Assembly (NCBI GenBank): GCA_002726915.1
Contig: PBSY01000005.1
Location: forward strand, 1-57,691
DNA: 57,691 nt
Origin: Verrucomicrobiales bacterium
GTDB lineage: Bacteria > Verrucomicrobiota > Verrucomicrobiia > Verrucomicrobiales > DEV007
Reading direction: 5' to 3'
The position numbers and the translations under genes were made by a program. Each line of letters starts with the position of its first letter. Position 1 is the stretch's first letter. The notes below the pieces were generated by a model that saw only the letters and a program-made list of their open reading frames with translations, ran no database searches and was not told where the DNA came from. Positions 8,634 to 21,369 of this stretch are shown here, one piece after another.

Positions 8634-9392
8634 ATGATTCAACTACCTGCCGTTTTCATCGCCGCCTCAATCCTACTCATCCCCTTTGGCGCGATCGCTG
8701 AAAATCAGCTCAAGCCACTGATGGCGGTTCCTGATAAAATCGCCCTCAATGAAAGATTCAAAACCCCCTTCGACCTCAAGAAAAAGAAGGAAACCTGGAC
8801 CCAGCGCCAGGCGACCCGCTGGGCGGTCAAAGACGGCGTGCTGGGCGGGCAGCCTTCCTCATCGGAGAACCAGACGGCCAAGTCGCACCACAAGGGCTTG
8901 GAAGCTCGCCTTAGCATTCCCGTGACCCCCCCAGAGTGCATTGCCAAGTTCTCGATTCGTTTTCTTGAAGGAGAAGAAACTACCGTCGTCCCCTTTATTG
9001 AATTCGGTCACCATATTATCCGCGTTCGCTTTGATAGCGAAAAGGGCGTTTCCCTGCTCGCTGACTACGAATCGATAAAAATTGCCGAAGACAAGGACTT
9101 CATCTACCAGCCAGCCGAATGGATCCACATGCTCGCCGAGCTAAAAGGTGAGGAGTTTATTGTCCAAATCCAGGATGGGCCCACCCTTTACGGAAAACAT
9201 CCTATCATGGGCTACCCTGCCCCCAGCGGCGGCAACGGCTTTGGCATAGCCGGACTGCGTGGCGGTCAGGTCGAGATCGACGACTTGACTCTTTGGACCG
9301 TCAAAAAAGAGCCCCAGCCCGGATGGGGAGCACGACGGGTCCAATTTCCCGCCTTTGCCCCGGTTCAGTTGCGAGAAAAGCCGAAGAAGTAA
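8634..9392 (+). CDS. secreted protein with laminin-G/DUF1080-like fold
   Basis: A 252-residue exported protein with a signal peptide over residues 1-23 (hydrophobic FIAASILLIPFGAIA). The body shows the pattern of a concanavalin-like jelly roll as in DUF1080 sugar-binding/hydrolase domains: RWAVKDGVLGGQP near residue 62, alternating beta-rich segments, and the closing GGQVEIDDLTLWTV near residue 207. It may bind or modify a carbohydrate, but the catalytic assignment is not secure. It is divergent from the M60 peptidase, with 160 bases between their starts, so the two may be co-regulated. Confidence 0.7.
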   Translation: MIQLPAVFIAASILLIPFGAIAENQLKPLMAVPDKIALNERFKTPFDLKKKKETWTQRQATRWAVKDGVLGGQPSSSENQTAKSHHKGLEARLSIPVTPPECIAKFSIRFLEGEETTVVPFIEFGHHIIRVRFDSEKGVSLLADYESIKIAEDKDFIYQPAEWIHMLAELKGEEFIVQIQDGPTLYGKHPIMGYPAPSGGNGFGIAGLRGGQVEIDDLTLWTVKKEPQPGWGARRVQFPAFAPVQLREKPKK

Positions 9393-9464
9393 TCTTCCGC
9401 CCAGTTAGGTGCCGCAACGACGCACAAATTCCCCCATTTTCCATCGTCCCACCCGGCTTTGCCT

Positions 9465-9493
9465 TTGACCAGAGGCCGGAGATGGCGTATCGC
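9465..9493 (+). promoter_or_regulatory. candidate promoter of isocitrate dehydrogenase
   Basis: TTGACC at 9465-9470 is separated by 17 bases from TATCGC at 9488-9493, about 50 bases before the icd start. The -35 is good (five of six) and the -10 is weak, so the call is tentative. Confidence 0.35.
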
Positions 9494-9542
9494 GGGATGC
9501 TCTGACTTTCTTGATTTTCGAATCCGGCGGCAGGGTTGTTAA

Positions 9543-11783
<2,241 letters not shown>

Positions 11784-11810
11784 TTTCACCGCCAAAAGAA
11801 CACTTACGAA

Positions 11811-11840
11811 AAAGGCCGGGTTAGATAAACCCGGCCTTTT
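11811..11840 (+). terminator. rho-independent terminator after icd
   Basis: A perfect ten-base stem (AAAGGCCGGG with CCCGGCCTTT) closes a nine-base loop at 11821-11829, and the run of T continues after it. The distance from the icd stop is 27 bases. It could also help end transcription from the convergent sulfatase gene, since the stem is symmetric with A/T runs on both sides. Confidence 0.93.
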
Positions 11841-11864
11841 TATTTTCTAAAACCTTCAGGATGA

Positions 11865-13343
11865 TCAGAGCAAATCCTGCAATACCTTGCCGGTGTGCGG
11901 GTCCTTGATCTTGGCATCATTGTATTTCTCGCCGTAGCGTTTCAACTGCTTCGCCATCTTTTTAAGAACTGGTCCCTGCTCAGGGTGTTTGACGAAGTTT
12001 TGAAGCTCGTCAGGATCCTTGTCGAGATCGTGCAACCACGCTTCGTCTTGATCGGAAAGAATGAGCTTGTGGGTGGGTGTCACCGCCGCGACCCAGCCCT
12101 TGGTATCTTCGGAAGACTGATTCGTTCCACGCATGAAGGTAATATCGGGTCCTTTGAGCGCTTCTCCCCGGAACACGCCGCTGAGGTCACGTCCTTCTTC
12201 CAAGCCCGAATGCTGCGCCCCCATCATTGTGAGAATAGACGGCATGAAATCGGTCGTATTCATCGCATGATCAATCTGCACTCCGGCTTCGATGTGTTCC
12301 GGCCAGCGTATCACGAACGGAATTTTCGCTGAGGCTTCCATTGGCTTACCCTTATTCTGCAGGCCGTGTTCGCCACGAAGATCGCCGTGGTCCGCAGTAA
12401 AAATGAAGATGGTGTTGTCATAAAGCTCACGCTCCTTCAACGCTTCGATGAGCTTGCCCATGTTGTCGTCGATGCACTTCATCATCCCGTGATACTGCGC
12501 CATGGGATACCTGGTGCTCTTCGCCGGCTTGGCCCAACTAGGCGCTTTGTCAGGATCTTTCCCAAAGGTACGAGGTGCTTCGATCTTGTCATCACTGAAC
12601 ATCGTGTCATAAGGAGCGCGGACAGTATCAGGACCATGAGGATCCGGAATACTGACCATGTAGGCGAAAGGGCTGTCCTTGTGTTCGTCAATAAAATCGA
12701 TCGTGCGATCCACGAGCCAGTCGGTGGCGAAAGACTCTTCATCAGCTCCATTTACCGAATAGCTCGGCTTGTCCTTTTCGTCGCGAGCCTTTACGCGTGG
12801 TCCTTCGTCAGTCAGTTCGAACTGCTTCCAGTGTCCGCGGTTGAACATATATCGATTGTCATCAAAGCCGAATTGGCGCTCAGGTCCCCACTGCGGTTTG
12901 CCTAAACCATCGAGATGCCATTTGCCGGCATAGCCGGTCGCATAGCCGGCCTCGCCAAGCTTGTGACCGAAGGTGACGATGTCATCATTGAGATGAACAC
13001 TGTTGTTCGTCACCGGCGTGTTCTGCGGGTAGCGGCCGGAGACAAAAGACGATCGCGATGGTGAACAGACCGGGGTCGCAGCGTAAAACTTCGTACACAG
13101 AGCTCCCTCCGCAGCCATCTGGTCGATATGCGGTGTGTCACAGACAGCATGCGGACCCCACATAAATGCCTGCTCAGGAGGCAAGGTGTTACGGTAGGCG
13201 CCAATCGTTCGGAAGTTCAGTTCATCGCAGTGAACGATAATGAGATTAGGTCGACCCTTAGCAGCGGCCTGGGTCGTATTGGCTCCAACGGCTGCCGCAG
13301 AAGTCGCTGCTCCGGCTGTTCTAATAAATTCTCGTCTTTTCAT
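11865..13343 (-). CDS. Tat-exported sulfatase (formylglycine type)
   Basis: The ATG at 13343 is preferred over the open frame start at 13379 because it begins a twin-arginine signal (MKRREFIRTAGAATSAAA), giving 492 residues. The sulfatase domain starts at PNLIIVHCDE, where the metal-binding Asp of the usual DD pair lies. It contains CSPSRSSFVSG near residue 92, the C-x-P-x-R motif whose Cys is converted to formylglycine. YAGKWHLDGLG and FTADHGDLRGEHG supply further metal and substrate contacts. It would hydrolyse sulfate esters, probably on polysaccharides, in the periplasm. No formylglycine-generating enzyme is present in the window. Confidence 0.94.
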   Translation of the reverse strand: MKRREFIRTAGAATSAAAVGANTTQAAAKGRPNLIIVHCDELNFRTIGAYRNTLPPEQAFMWGPHAVCDTPHIDQMAAEGALCTKFYAATPVCSPSRSSFVSGRYPQNTPVTNNSVHLNDDIVTFGHKLGEAGYATGYAGKWHLDGLGKPQWGPERQFGFDDNRYMFNRGHWKQFELTDEGPRVKARDEKDKPSYSVNGADEESFATDWLVDRTIDFIDEHKDSPFAYMVSIPDPHGPDTVRAPYDTMFSDDKIEAPRTFGKDPDKAPSWAKPAKSTRYPMAQYHGMMKCIDDNMGKLIEALKERELYDNTIFIFTADHGDLRGEHGLQNKGKPMEASAKIPFVIRWPEHIEAGVQIDHAMNTTDFMPSILTMMGAQHSGLEEGRDLSGVFRGEALKGPDITFMRGTNQSSEDTKGWVAAVTPTHKLILSDQDEAWLHDLDKDPDELQNFVKHPEQGPVLKKMAKQLKRYGEKYNDAKIKDPHTGKVLQDLL

Positions 13344-13480
13344 CTCTCGGATTATTTCTATTCGCTGATTCAGCCCCACCTAAGTGCAGGTATTCAAAAC
13401 TTAATCATCCTACAGGAGACGCTGAAACCGAGCAAAATTAGAGTAACCAGTCTTGCGGGCAAACCGAATGGGTAGCGAAC

Positions 13481-15661
<2,181 letters not shown>

Positions 15662-15824
15662 AGTGAGGTGAGATTGTGAGAACTCAGGGGTTAGGGGTTG
15701 AACGCAGTTCAAAAAAGCTCAACAAAGAGCCAAATTTATAACCAGCGCCGGCAGTGATTTGCCGGGCTATTTCAAAACAAGCGGGGATTAAAACGGGGGT
15801 GAGATACGAGTATACCCTTCTGGG

Positions 15825-16238
15825 TTACTCATTAGACAGGGTTAAAAGCTCGGGCTCCGAAGAGGGAGGACTTATCTTTTCTAAAGAATCGATCAGTAGC
15901 TTATACGCGATCGTTTCGGTTGTTTCGACGAGAGGAACGAGATAAGAAATTGCTCCGGTAGAGTCGGTGTATTTTTTCCAATTCTCAGGAACTGGCAGAA
16001 AGGTTTCCAAGTTGGGTTCAACGAGGAGTTGTCGAGCAATCTGCGTTCTCATCAGATTCTCAATGAGCTTCTTCTCGGCTCCATTGATCTTTTCGCTGAT
16101 CTCGGAACTGACACCAAAGGATGGCTTCGCCTCTTCGCCGCTAACCAAAGTATCTTCCACCTCGCCTTCCCCAAACGAGAGGTCCGGAGCCGCCAAGACA
16201 GAAACTATTACAGCAGCCACCGTTATTGCTCGAATCAT
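15825..16238 (-). CDS. small secreted protein of unknown function
   Basis: A 137-residue protein with a likely signal peptide (MIRAITVAAVIVSVLAAPDLSFG). The mature part is acidic and mostly helical by composition, with no motif I recognise. It lies upstream of hppA on the same strand with about 160 bases between, so co-transcription is doubtful. The ORF has a plausible start and sensible codon use, and no better frame overlaps it. Confidence 0.65.
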   Translation of the reverse strand: MIRAITVAAVIVSVLAAPDLSFGEGEVEDTLVSGEEAKPSFGVSSEISEKINGAEKKLIENLMRTQIARQLLVEPNLETFLPVPENWKKYTDSTGAISYLVPLVETTETIAYKLLIDSLEKISPPSSEPELLTLSNE

Positions 16239-16439
16239 CCCACAAAACCTAACAAAATGATCGATTTATGGGAAGCAATCTTTAAGGCAAATCACGACAA
16301 CATTTTCTTTGAAAAAACTCCCGTGGCTAAAAGTTTTTACCCAGAAAATCGACGGTTGCGATAATTTCCACACTCCCCAGTTTTGGTGAGTAACCCCTGT
16401 CGCCGTTCCCTCATGAATCTTTAAACGGGAGTTCGGTGA

Positions 16440-18935
16440 CTAACCGAAGAGGGTCATCTGGGGATCATCTTCAACAGCGTCTTCTTTTACCTCGGAGGGT
16501 TTCTTCTTTGATGGTGGGGATACTTTTTCTCCACTGTCTTCACCACCTTCAAGCCCTGACAAAATCTCTTTAGCCCGATCAATAATCGAATCCGGGAGCC
16601 CGGCTAACCTTGCCACCTGGATACCATAACTCTTGTCAGCCGCTCCCTGCAAAATTTGGCGAAGAAAAATGATCTGATCATTCCACTCGCGAACAGCGAT
16701 GTTGTAATTATTGACCGCCTGCCGTGACTCTGCCAGTTGCGTCAATTCATGATAATGTGTTGCAAAGAGAGTGCGGCATCCCACCTCATCGTAAAGGTGC
16801 TCAACCACACTCCAGGCAATCGACAAGCCATCGTAGGTCGCTGTGCCGCGACCGATCTCATCTAGAATCACGAGGCTGTTTTCCGTGGCATGATTGGCAA
16901 TCAAAGCAGTCTCAGTCATTTCGACCATGAAAGTCGATTGTCCTTTGGCTAGATCATCGCTCGCACCTACCCGGGTAAAAATTCGATCAACCAGCCCCAC
17001 TTCGGCGCTTTCTGCGGGGACGAAGCTGCCAATCTGAGCCATCAGGGTGATCAGTGCTACCTGTCGAATATAAGTAGACTTTCCCGCCATGTTTGGCCCG
17101 GTGATCAACATGAACCGGTTCGCTTCCGGGTTCATCCCAGTGTCATTAGGCACGAATTTTTCTTCACCGATATTCTGATCCAGCACGGGGTGGCGACCGT
17201 TCTCGATGATCAGGTTTTGGGAACCATTTAAAAACGGCCGACAATAATTGAAAAGGCGCGCTGTTTCAGCAAAGCCGGCCAACACGTCAATTTCGGCGAG
17301 AGCGGCTGCAGTTTGCTGAATAGCCTCAAGGTGCTCAAGCACGGTTTCTCGAAGATTGAGAAATTCTTCATACTCCAGCGTCTTGAGCCGCTCATCCGCA
17401 CCGAGAATTTTGTTCTCCACTTCCTTGAGTTCGGGCGTGATGAAACGCTCCGCATTAGCCATCGTTTGCTTGCGGGTATATTCCGGCGGCGCCTTATCGA
17501 GATGGGTCTTGGTGATCTCAATGAAGTATCCAAAGACGGCGTTGTATTTGATCTTCAGTGAAGAAATCCCGGTCCGCTCCTGCTCTTTCGATTGGAGTTC
17601 GGCAACCCACTGTTTTCCTTCGCTGGCAGCACTGCGTAGTTCGTCGATCGCGTCGCTGTAGCCGTCAGCAAAAATACCTCCTTCTTTCAAGGCAGTTGGG
17701 GGCTCTTCGCAAATCGCCTTTTCTAACAAAGTTACCAAACCGTCGAAGTCACCCAAGCGTCGAATTAAATCATCTCCGAGGGCCCCTCCCCCCAGCGCGG
17801 ACAAATGCTCCCTGATATCCGGCACTTTCCTAAGCGAGCTTTCCAGCGCTTTGAGGTCGCGGGCGTTGCCGGATCCTTGGCTCAGGCGGCTGATGGTTCG
17901 CTCCACGTCACGAACATCGGAGAAGGCTTCTCGAATCTCGTGCAGCAAGAACGATTCGCGAATGTAGGCCTCAACCAGATCCTGCCGCGCCACAAGTGTG
18001 TCGAGATTCCTAATCGGATGCAGAACCCAGTTGCGCAGTTTTCGAGCACCCATCGGCGTCGAGGTCCGGTCGATCGCACCGAGCAGCGAGGCTTTCACTC
18101 CTCCGGAACGACTTGTGACGAGATCCAGGTTCGCCTGGCTGGAGGAATCGATCAGCACATAAGTATCTGTCTGATAGGCTTGAATGGAGCGCAGGTGCCC
18201 CATGCTGCGGCGGAGTTGGGTCTCTACGTAATGGAGAATCGCTCCGGCCGCTCCAATCGCGGGAACTAGGCCTTCGCAACCAAAGCCATCGAGGGACTGC
18301 ACCTTAAAATGCTGTTTAAGCGCATGCTCCGCCTGATCAATCAGGAATGTGTAGCCGTCGTATTCCTGGGCGTTGGAGAGCAAATCAAAATCCGGCGCCT
18401 GCTCATCCGAGAAGAGCAATTCGCTGGGACGAAGCCGGGCCAACTCATCTTCGAGCGCGGAACGGTCATGAAATTCCGTCACTCGAAACTCTCCTGTCGT
18501 GTGCTCAATGTAGGCGAGTCCAATTCGACCCTTCAACTGAAACACTGCAGCCAGGTAATTCGGTCTAGCTGAGTCAAGCAGGTTGAGGTCGTCGATCGTG
18601 CCCGCGCTGACGATTTGGCTGATCTCCCTTTCGACAATTTTTCCCGGCTGAGGCTCAGTCGTCTGCTCAGCCAGCGCGACTCGCTTTCCAGCCCTGATTA
18701 GCTTAGCCATGTAACCTTCCGCGGCATGATGAGGTACTCCACACATCGGCATGCCGTTTCTTTTGGTCAGGGCGACGTTTAACAGCGGCGCGGCGACCTT
18801 GGCATCATCGAAGAACAACTCGTAGAAATCACCGAGGCGGAACAGGAGCAGGACATCATCCGGCAGTTCACGCCGCATTGCCTGATACTGCTGAATCATC
18901 GGCGTGAGCTTGCCGCTGGATTTCTTACTGGCCAT
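16440..18935 (-). CDS. mutS: DNA mismatch repair protein MutS
   Basis: An 831-residue MutS1. The mismatch-recognition Phe-x-Glu is seen in RLGDFYELFFDDA near residue 35. The clamp and lever domains follow (LSRLSQGSGNARDL, KIKYNAVFGYFIEITKTHL). The ATPase domain has Walker A GPNMAGKSTYIRQ near residue 615, then the TRVGASDDLAKGQSTFMVEM signature, Walker B LVILDEIGRGTATYDG and FATHYHEL. The C-terminal tail ends with DDPQMTLFG, a common MutS ending that may contact the beta clamp. No mutL is in the window. All key residues are intact. Confidence 0.98.
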   Translation of the reverse strand: MASKKSSGKLTPMIQQYQAMRRELPDDVLLLFRLGDFYELFFDDAKVAAPLLNVALTKRNGMPMCGVPHHAAEGYMAKLIRAGKRVALAEQTTEPQPGKIVEREISQIVSAGTIDDLNLLDSARPNYLAAVFQLKGRIGLAYIEHTTGEFRVTEFHDRSALEDELARLRPSELLFSDEQAPDFDLLSNAQEYDGYTFLIDQAEHALKQHFKVQSLDGFGCEGLVPAIGAAGAILHYVETQLRRSMGHLRSIQAYQTDTYVLIDSSSQANLDLVTSRSGGVKASLLGAIDRTSTPMGARKLRNWVLHPIRNLDTLVARQDLVEAYIRESFLLHEIREAFSDVRDVERTISRLSQGSGNARDLKALESSLRKVPDIREHLSALGGGALGDDLIRRLGDFDGLVTLLEKAICEEPPTALKEGGIFADGYSDAIDELRSAASEGKQWVAELQSKEQERTGISSLKIKYNAVFGYFIEITKTHLDKAPPEYTRKQTMANAERFITPELKEVENKILGADERLKTLEYEEFLNLRETVLEHLEAIQQTAAALAEIDVLAGFAETARLFNYCRPFLNGSQNLIIENGRHPVLDQNIGEEKFVPNDTGMNPEANRFMLITGPNMAGKSTYIRQVALITLMAQIGSFVPAESAEVGLVDRIFTRVGASDDLAKGQSTFMVEMTETALIANHATENSLVILDEIGRGTATYDGLSIAWSVVEHLYDEVGCRTLFATHYHELTQLAESRQAVNNYNIAVREWNDQIIFLRQILQGAADKSYGIQVARLAGLPDSIIDRAKEILSGLEGGEDSGEKVSPPSKKKPSEVKEDAVEDDPQMTLFG

Positions 18936-18952
18936 AGTTAGGATCGAACGCT

Positions 18953-19186
18953 CTACCTTAGATAATCAGTCCTCTCGGGCAAGGTAGAAACTACCCAGCT
19001 CAAGTTTCTCCCTCCTTGAGAGAAGCTTTCCACTCCCGAAACGCTTTCATCGGAGACCCTCCAATCACGACGCCCTTCGGATTCAACCCTTTCTATTTCA
19101 GCCTCGGGCAAAAAGGGCCGTTTACAGTATTTGACAATGTTACCGTGCCCAAGGTGGAGGTCAGCAGTTAACCAAAGTTTTTGCAT
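18953..19186 (-). pseudogene. decayed metallophosphoesterase (N-terminal remnant)
   Basis: The first 28 codons read as the start of a calcineurin-like phosphoesterase: WLTADLHLGHGNIVKYCKRP contains the metal-binding D-x-H and the typical GH-NIxKYC pattern. After about residue 38 the similarity stops and the frame ends after 77 codons, far short of a full enzyme of 160 or more residues. The later conserved blocks (GDF, GNHD) are absent in all frames of this 380-base gap. It lies directly upstream of mutS on the same strand. I read it as a remnant. A short translated orphan cannot be excluded. Confidence 0.55.
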
Positions 19187-19262
19187 TGTAAGGGTCTTTT
19201 AAAAAGATCTCTTAAATCAGAAAAACAATAGCTTAAGCACACGGGATTAAAACAGAGCAACG

Positions 19263-19278
19263 GCCATCCTAAGATGGC
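19263..19278 (-). terminator. weak candidate terminator after tatC
   Basis: A perfect six-base stem (GCCATC/GATGGC) with a four-base loop lies about 60 bases after the tatC stop. On the minus strand a short TTTT occurs some 12 bases past it, so it is a poor intrinsic terminator at best. Confidence 0.3.
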
Positions 19279-19335
19279 AAGGAATTCGCGCATGCATGGC
19301 TGCATCACCGATGCATTCGCCACTTCCGCAGCTAC

Positions 19336-21129
19336 CTAACCGAGCATGAGGCGGTCAATCATCGCGTTGACCTTATCCGGAGAAAGCCCCGGAACATTTT
19401 CAAGATCATCAAAGGTTTCGAAGGGTCGATACTCGATGATCGCCTCTGCCAGCTTGGGTCCAACGCCAGGCAAGGTCTGGAGTTCATCAGCTGATGCGTG
19501 ATTTATATCAATGACCGGGCCTGATGGAGCACAGGCGTCGTCATCGTAGAAGCCGTCATCCTGAGATTGCTCGTAGCTAGCCTCTTCGCCTTCAGTAATT
19601 TCAGGCTCCACCTCTTCTTTCTCCGCTTGGTCACTTTCCATGCCGCCATTCTCAGGCTCAGGCAAGTCCTCTGCGGTCTTGGAATCCTCATCGCTATGAT
19701 GGGAGTTGTCTTTTTGCCCCTCCTGAAACCCCTGGTCATCCTCATGCCAGCTCTCGTCGAATTCAGCATGATCTGCGTCGAAGTCGTAATGCCCATCTTG
19801 CTCCTGCCCGAGGTAGCTGTCTCGAGAGACGGTCTCACTGGTTTCGTCACCGTCGCTATCGTGCCCATGTTCATCATCATAGAGATGAGCGTGTTCCTTC
19901 TCATACTGCTCGATTTCAGCCTTATGAATCTCGGCTTTCTCGTCTTCGCTGAGTTCGTCGGGGTTTTTGGCATTGAGTTGCTCAAGGCGAGTCATCTTTG
20001 CCTGCTCTTCTGCCATTAGCTTCTTTTCGCGCTTCCTCTCAATGATCGAGGCAATGACAATACAAATCTCGTAGAGAATGATCATCGGCCCTCCAAGCAG
20101 GGCCAGTGTCATCAGGTCCGGCGGTGTAAGGATCGCTGCCGACACCAGGATGATAATCCAGGCATAGGTCCTGGTGGAGCGCATCACACGAGCAGTGAGT
20201 AATTCCAACTTCACAAGAATCGAGACCACCACTGGTAGCTGAAAGCTGATACCAAAGACCAGAACCAGACGCGAAATGAAGGCAATATACTCGCCGATTC
20301 GATAGACACTCTTCCCACCTTTCGATTCGACCAATACCAGAAGGTCGCGAGTTTCGTCATACCGAAGCGCAAAGTTGGAGCTCTCTACCGTGGCGAAAGA
20401 TTGTCTAATAGTATCTCGAATTTCCTGTCGCACTTTTTCCGTCAGTGGTCCTGAAGTCCCATCATCGCTCCCCTCCTCGGCAACTTCTGATTCATCACCA
20501 ACCGGCGGGTGGACCTTTCCATCAACTCCCACAAGAGAAAAATCTGCGATCGGTTTCTCCAACGCATCGCGAGTGGGATCAATGGAAGCAATTCGTTCAT
20601 TCTCGAAAACATAGAAAAATTTTAATGCCACTGGGGCAGCCATGAAAAACGCGAAAGACACGCCAATGAGAAAAAGAACGAAACCCACCAACGCGCCGGG
20701 GATGATGGTCTTTTTTTCGACCTGCCGAAGACCCGGCAGAATGAACTGAAAACCAAAGTAAAGAATGAACGGGAAAGAAATAATCACGCCGCTGAAAAAA
20801 GACAGCTTCAGCATAAGGACGATAAATTCCGGCGGGCTTAGGGTGATTAAGTCGAGCCTGGACCACAGCGACACGCCTTCGGAAATATTGGCGATAGGCA
20901 TTTTCGCCGGTAGTTGGATCAACTCGAAGATTTTTTTGTGAAAAGCAAAACAGGCAATCGTCGTGACAGCCAGAGTAGCTCCAATCCGCATCAACGAATG
21001 TCGCAAGTCTTCCAGGTGATCAAGAAAGGGTTTTTCGTGCGCATCGAAACCGTCGTCGGCGCCAGGGCGTGCCTTGCCCGCCGATTCACGGATATGAAAA
21101 AGTTTTTCGAACGCAGTCTTGAGTATCAT
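19336..21129 (-). CDS. tatC: TatC fused to an acidic linker and a C-terminal helix-hairpin-helix domain
   Basis: The start is placed at ATG 21129 (MILKTAFEK), which has GAGG six bases upstream; the frame is open to a GTG at 21159. The protein is 597 residues against about 250 for a normal TatC. Residues 30-365 form the TatC core: HLEDLRHSL before helix 1, YFGFQFILPGLRQVEKK (equivalent of the E. coli Glu103 region), then helices at about 141-171, 280-306, 322-343 and 344-365. The third-to-fourth helix periplasmic loop is about 100 residues. After a basic, then very acidic linker (about 370-537), the chain ends with a ComEA-like HhH domain (IDINHASADELQTLPGVGPK, then FDDLENVPGLS). TatC is the signal-peptide receptor of the Tat translocase. 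Confidence 0.92.
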   Translation of the reverse strand: MILKTAFEKLFHIRESAGKARPGADDGFDAHEKPFLDHLEDLRHSLMRIGATLAVTTIACFAFHKKIFELIQLPAKMPIANISEGVSLWSRLDLITLSPPEFIVLMLKLSFFSGVIISFPFILYFGFQFILPGLRQVEKKTIIPGALVGFVLFLIGVSFAFFMAAPVALKFFYVFENERIASIDPTRDALEKPIADFSLVGVDGKVHPPVGDESEVAEEGSDDGTSGPLTEKVRQEIRDTIRQSFATVESSNFALRYDETRDLLVLVESKGGKSVYRIGEYIAFISRLVLVFGISFQLPVVVSILVKLELLTARVMRSTRTYAWIIILVSAAILTPPDLMTLALLGGPMIILYEICIVIASIIERKREKKLMAEEQAKMTRLEQLNAKNPDELSEDEKAEIHKAEIEQYEKEHAHLYDDEHGHDSDGDETSETVSRDSYLGQEQDGHYDFDADHAEFDESWHEDDQGFQEGQKDNSHHSDEDSKTAEDLPEPENGGMESDQAEKEEVEPEITEGEEASYEQSQDDGFYDDDACAPSGPVIDINHASADELQTLPGVGPKLAEAIIEYRPFETFDDLENVPGLSPDKVNAMIDRLMLG

Positions 21130-21195
21130 AAAATGCCTCAATATTTGAAGGGCTGCCACTTTAGCCCCTTTTTATAAAACGGCAAAGAGACACGA

Positions 21196-21239
21196 AAGGA
21201 GGTCAGTAAATGCGTGATGTTTTGCCCGAAATTTCTTAA
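21196..21239 (+). other. nine-codon leader ORF with perfect Shine-Dalgarno
   Basis: AAGGAGGT at 21196-21203 is six bases before an ATG at 21210. That ATG opens a nine-codon frame (MRDVLPEIS) ending with TAA at 21237-21239. It sits in the 240-base gap between divergent tatC and the PUR-domain gene, 130 bases upstream of the latter. The signal is much stronger than for most genes in this window. It may be a translated leader peptide or chance; no regulatory sequence downstream proves attenuation. Confidence 0.4.
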
Positions 21240-21313
21240 AAATCCTACGTTATACTCTTCTCACGACTTGCAAACCCGCCCCTGAATGATAAATAAGCCA
21301 CCTCGGAACTGTA

Positions 21314-21340
21314 TTTTGGGAGCCATTTCGGGCCCCAAAA
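21314..21340 (+). promoter_or_regulatory. leader hairpin and strong RBS of the PUR-domain gene
   Basis: TTTTGGG pairs with CCCAAAA, and inside it GCC pairs with GGC with one bulged A, giving a ten-base-pair hairpin. A full AGGAGG at 21351-21356 follows ten bases later. The start ATG lies 13 bases after that. There is no T run, so it is not a terminator. The layout suggests a structured 5' leader. Confidence 0.5.
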
Positions 21341-21369
21341 AGGAACCCACAGGAGGATAGAAAAGACAG

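Noticed and set aside
15748..15765. CCGGCA/TGCCGG hairpin upstream of hppA as a riboswitch or terminator
   Set aside because: It is a short stem with no T run and no known riboswitch features.
21222..21256. TTGCCC and TATACT as a promoter for the PUR-domain gene
   Set aside because: The spacing is 23 bases, too long for a standard sigma70 promoter. TATACT alone may still be a -10 element, but I cannot support a full call.
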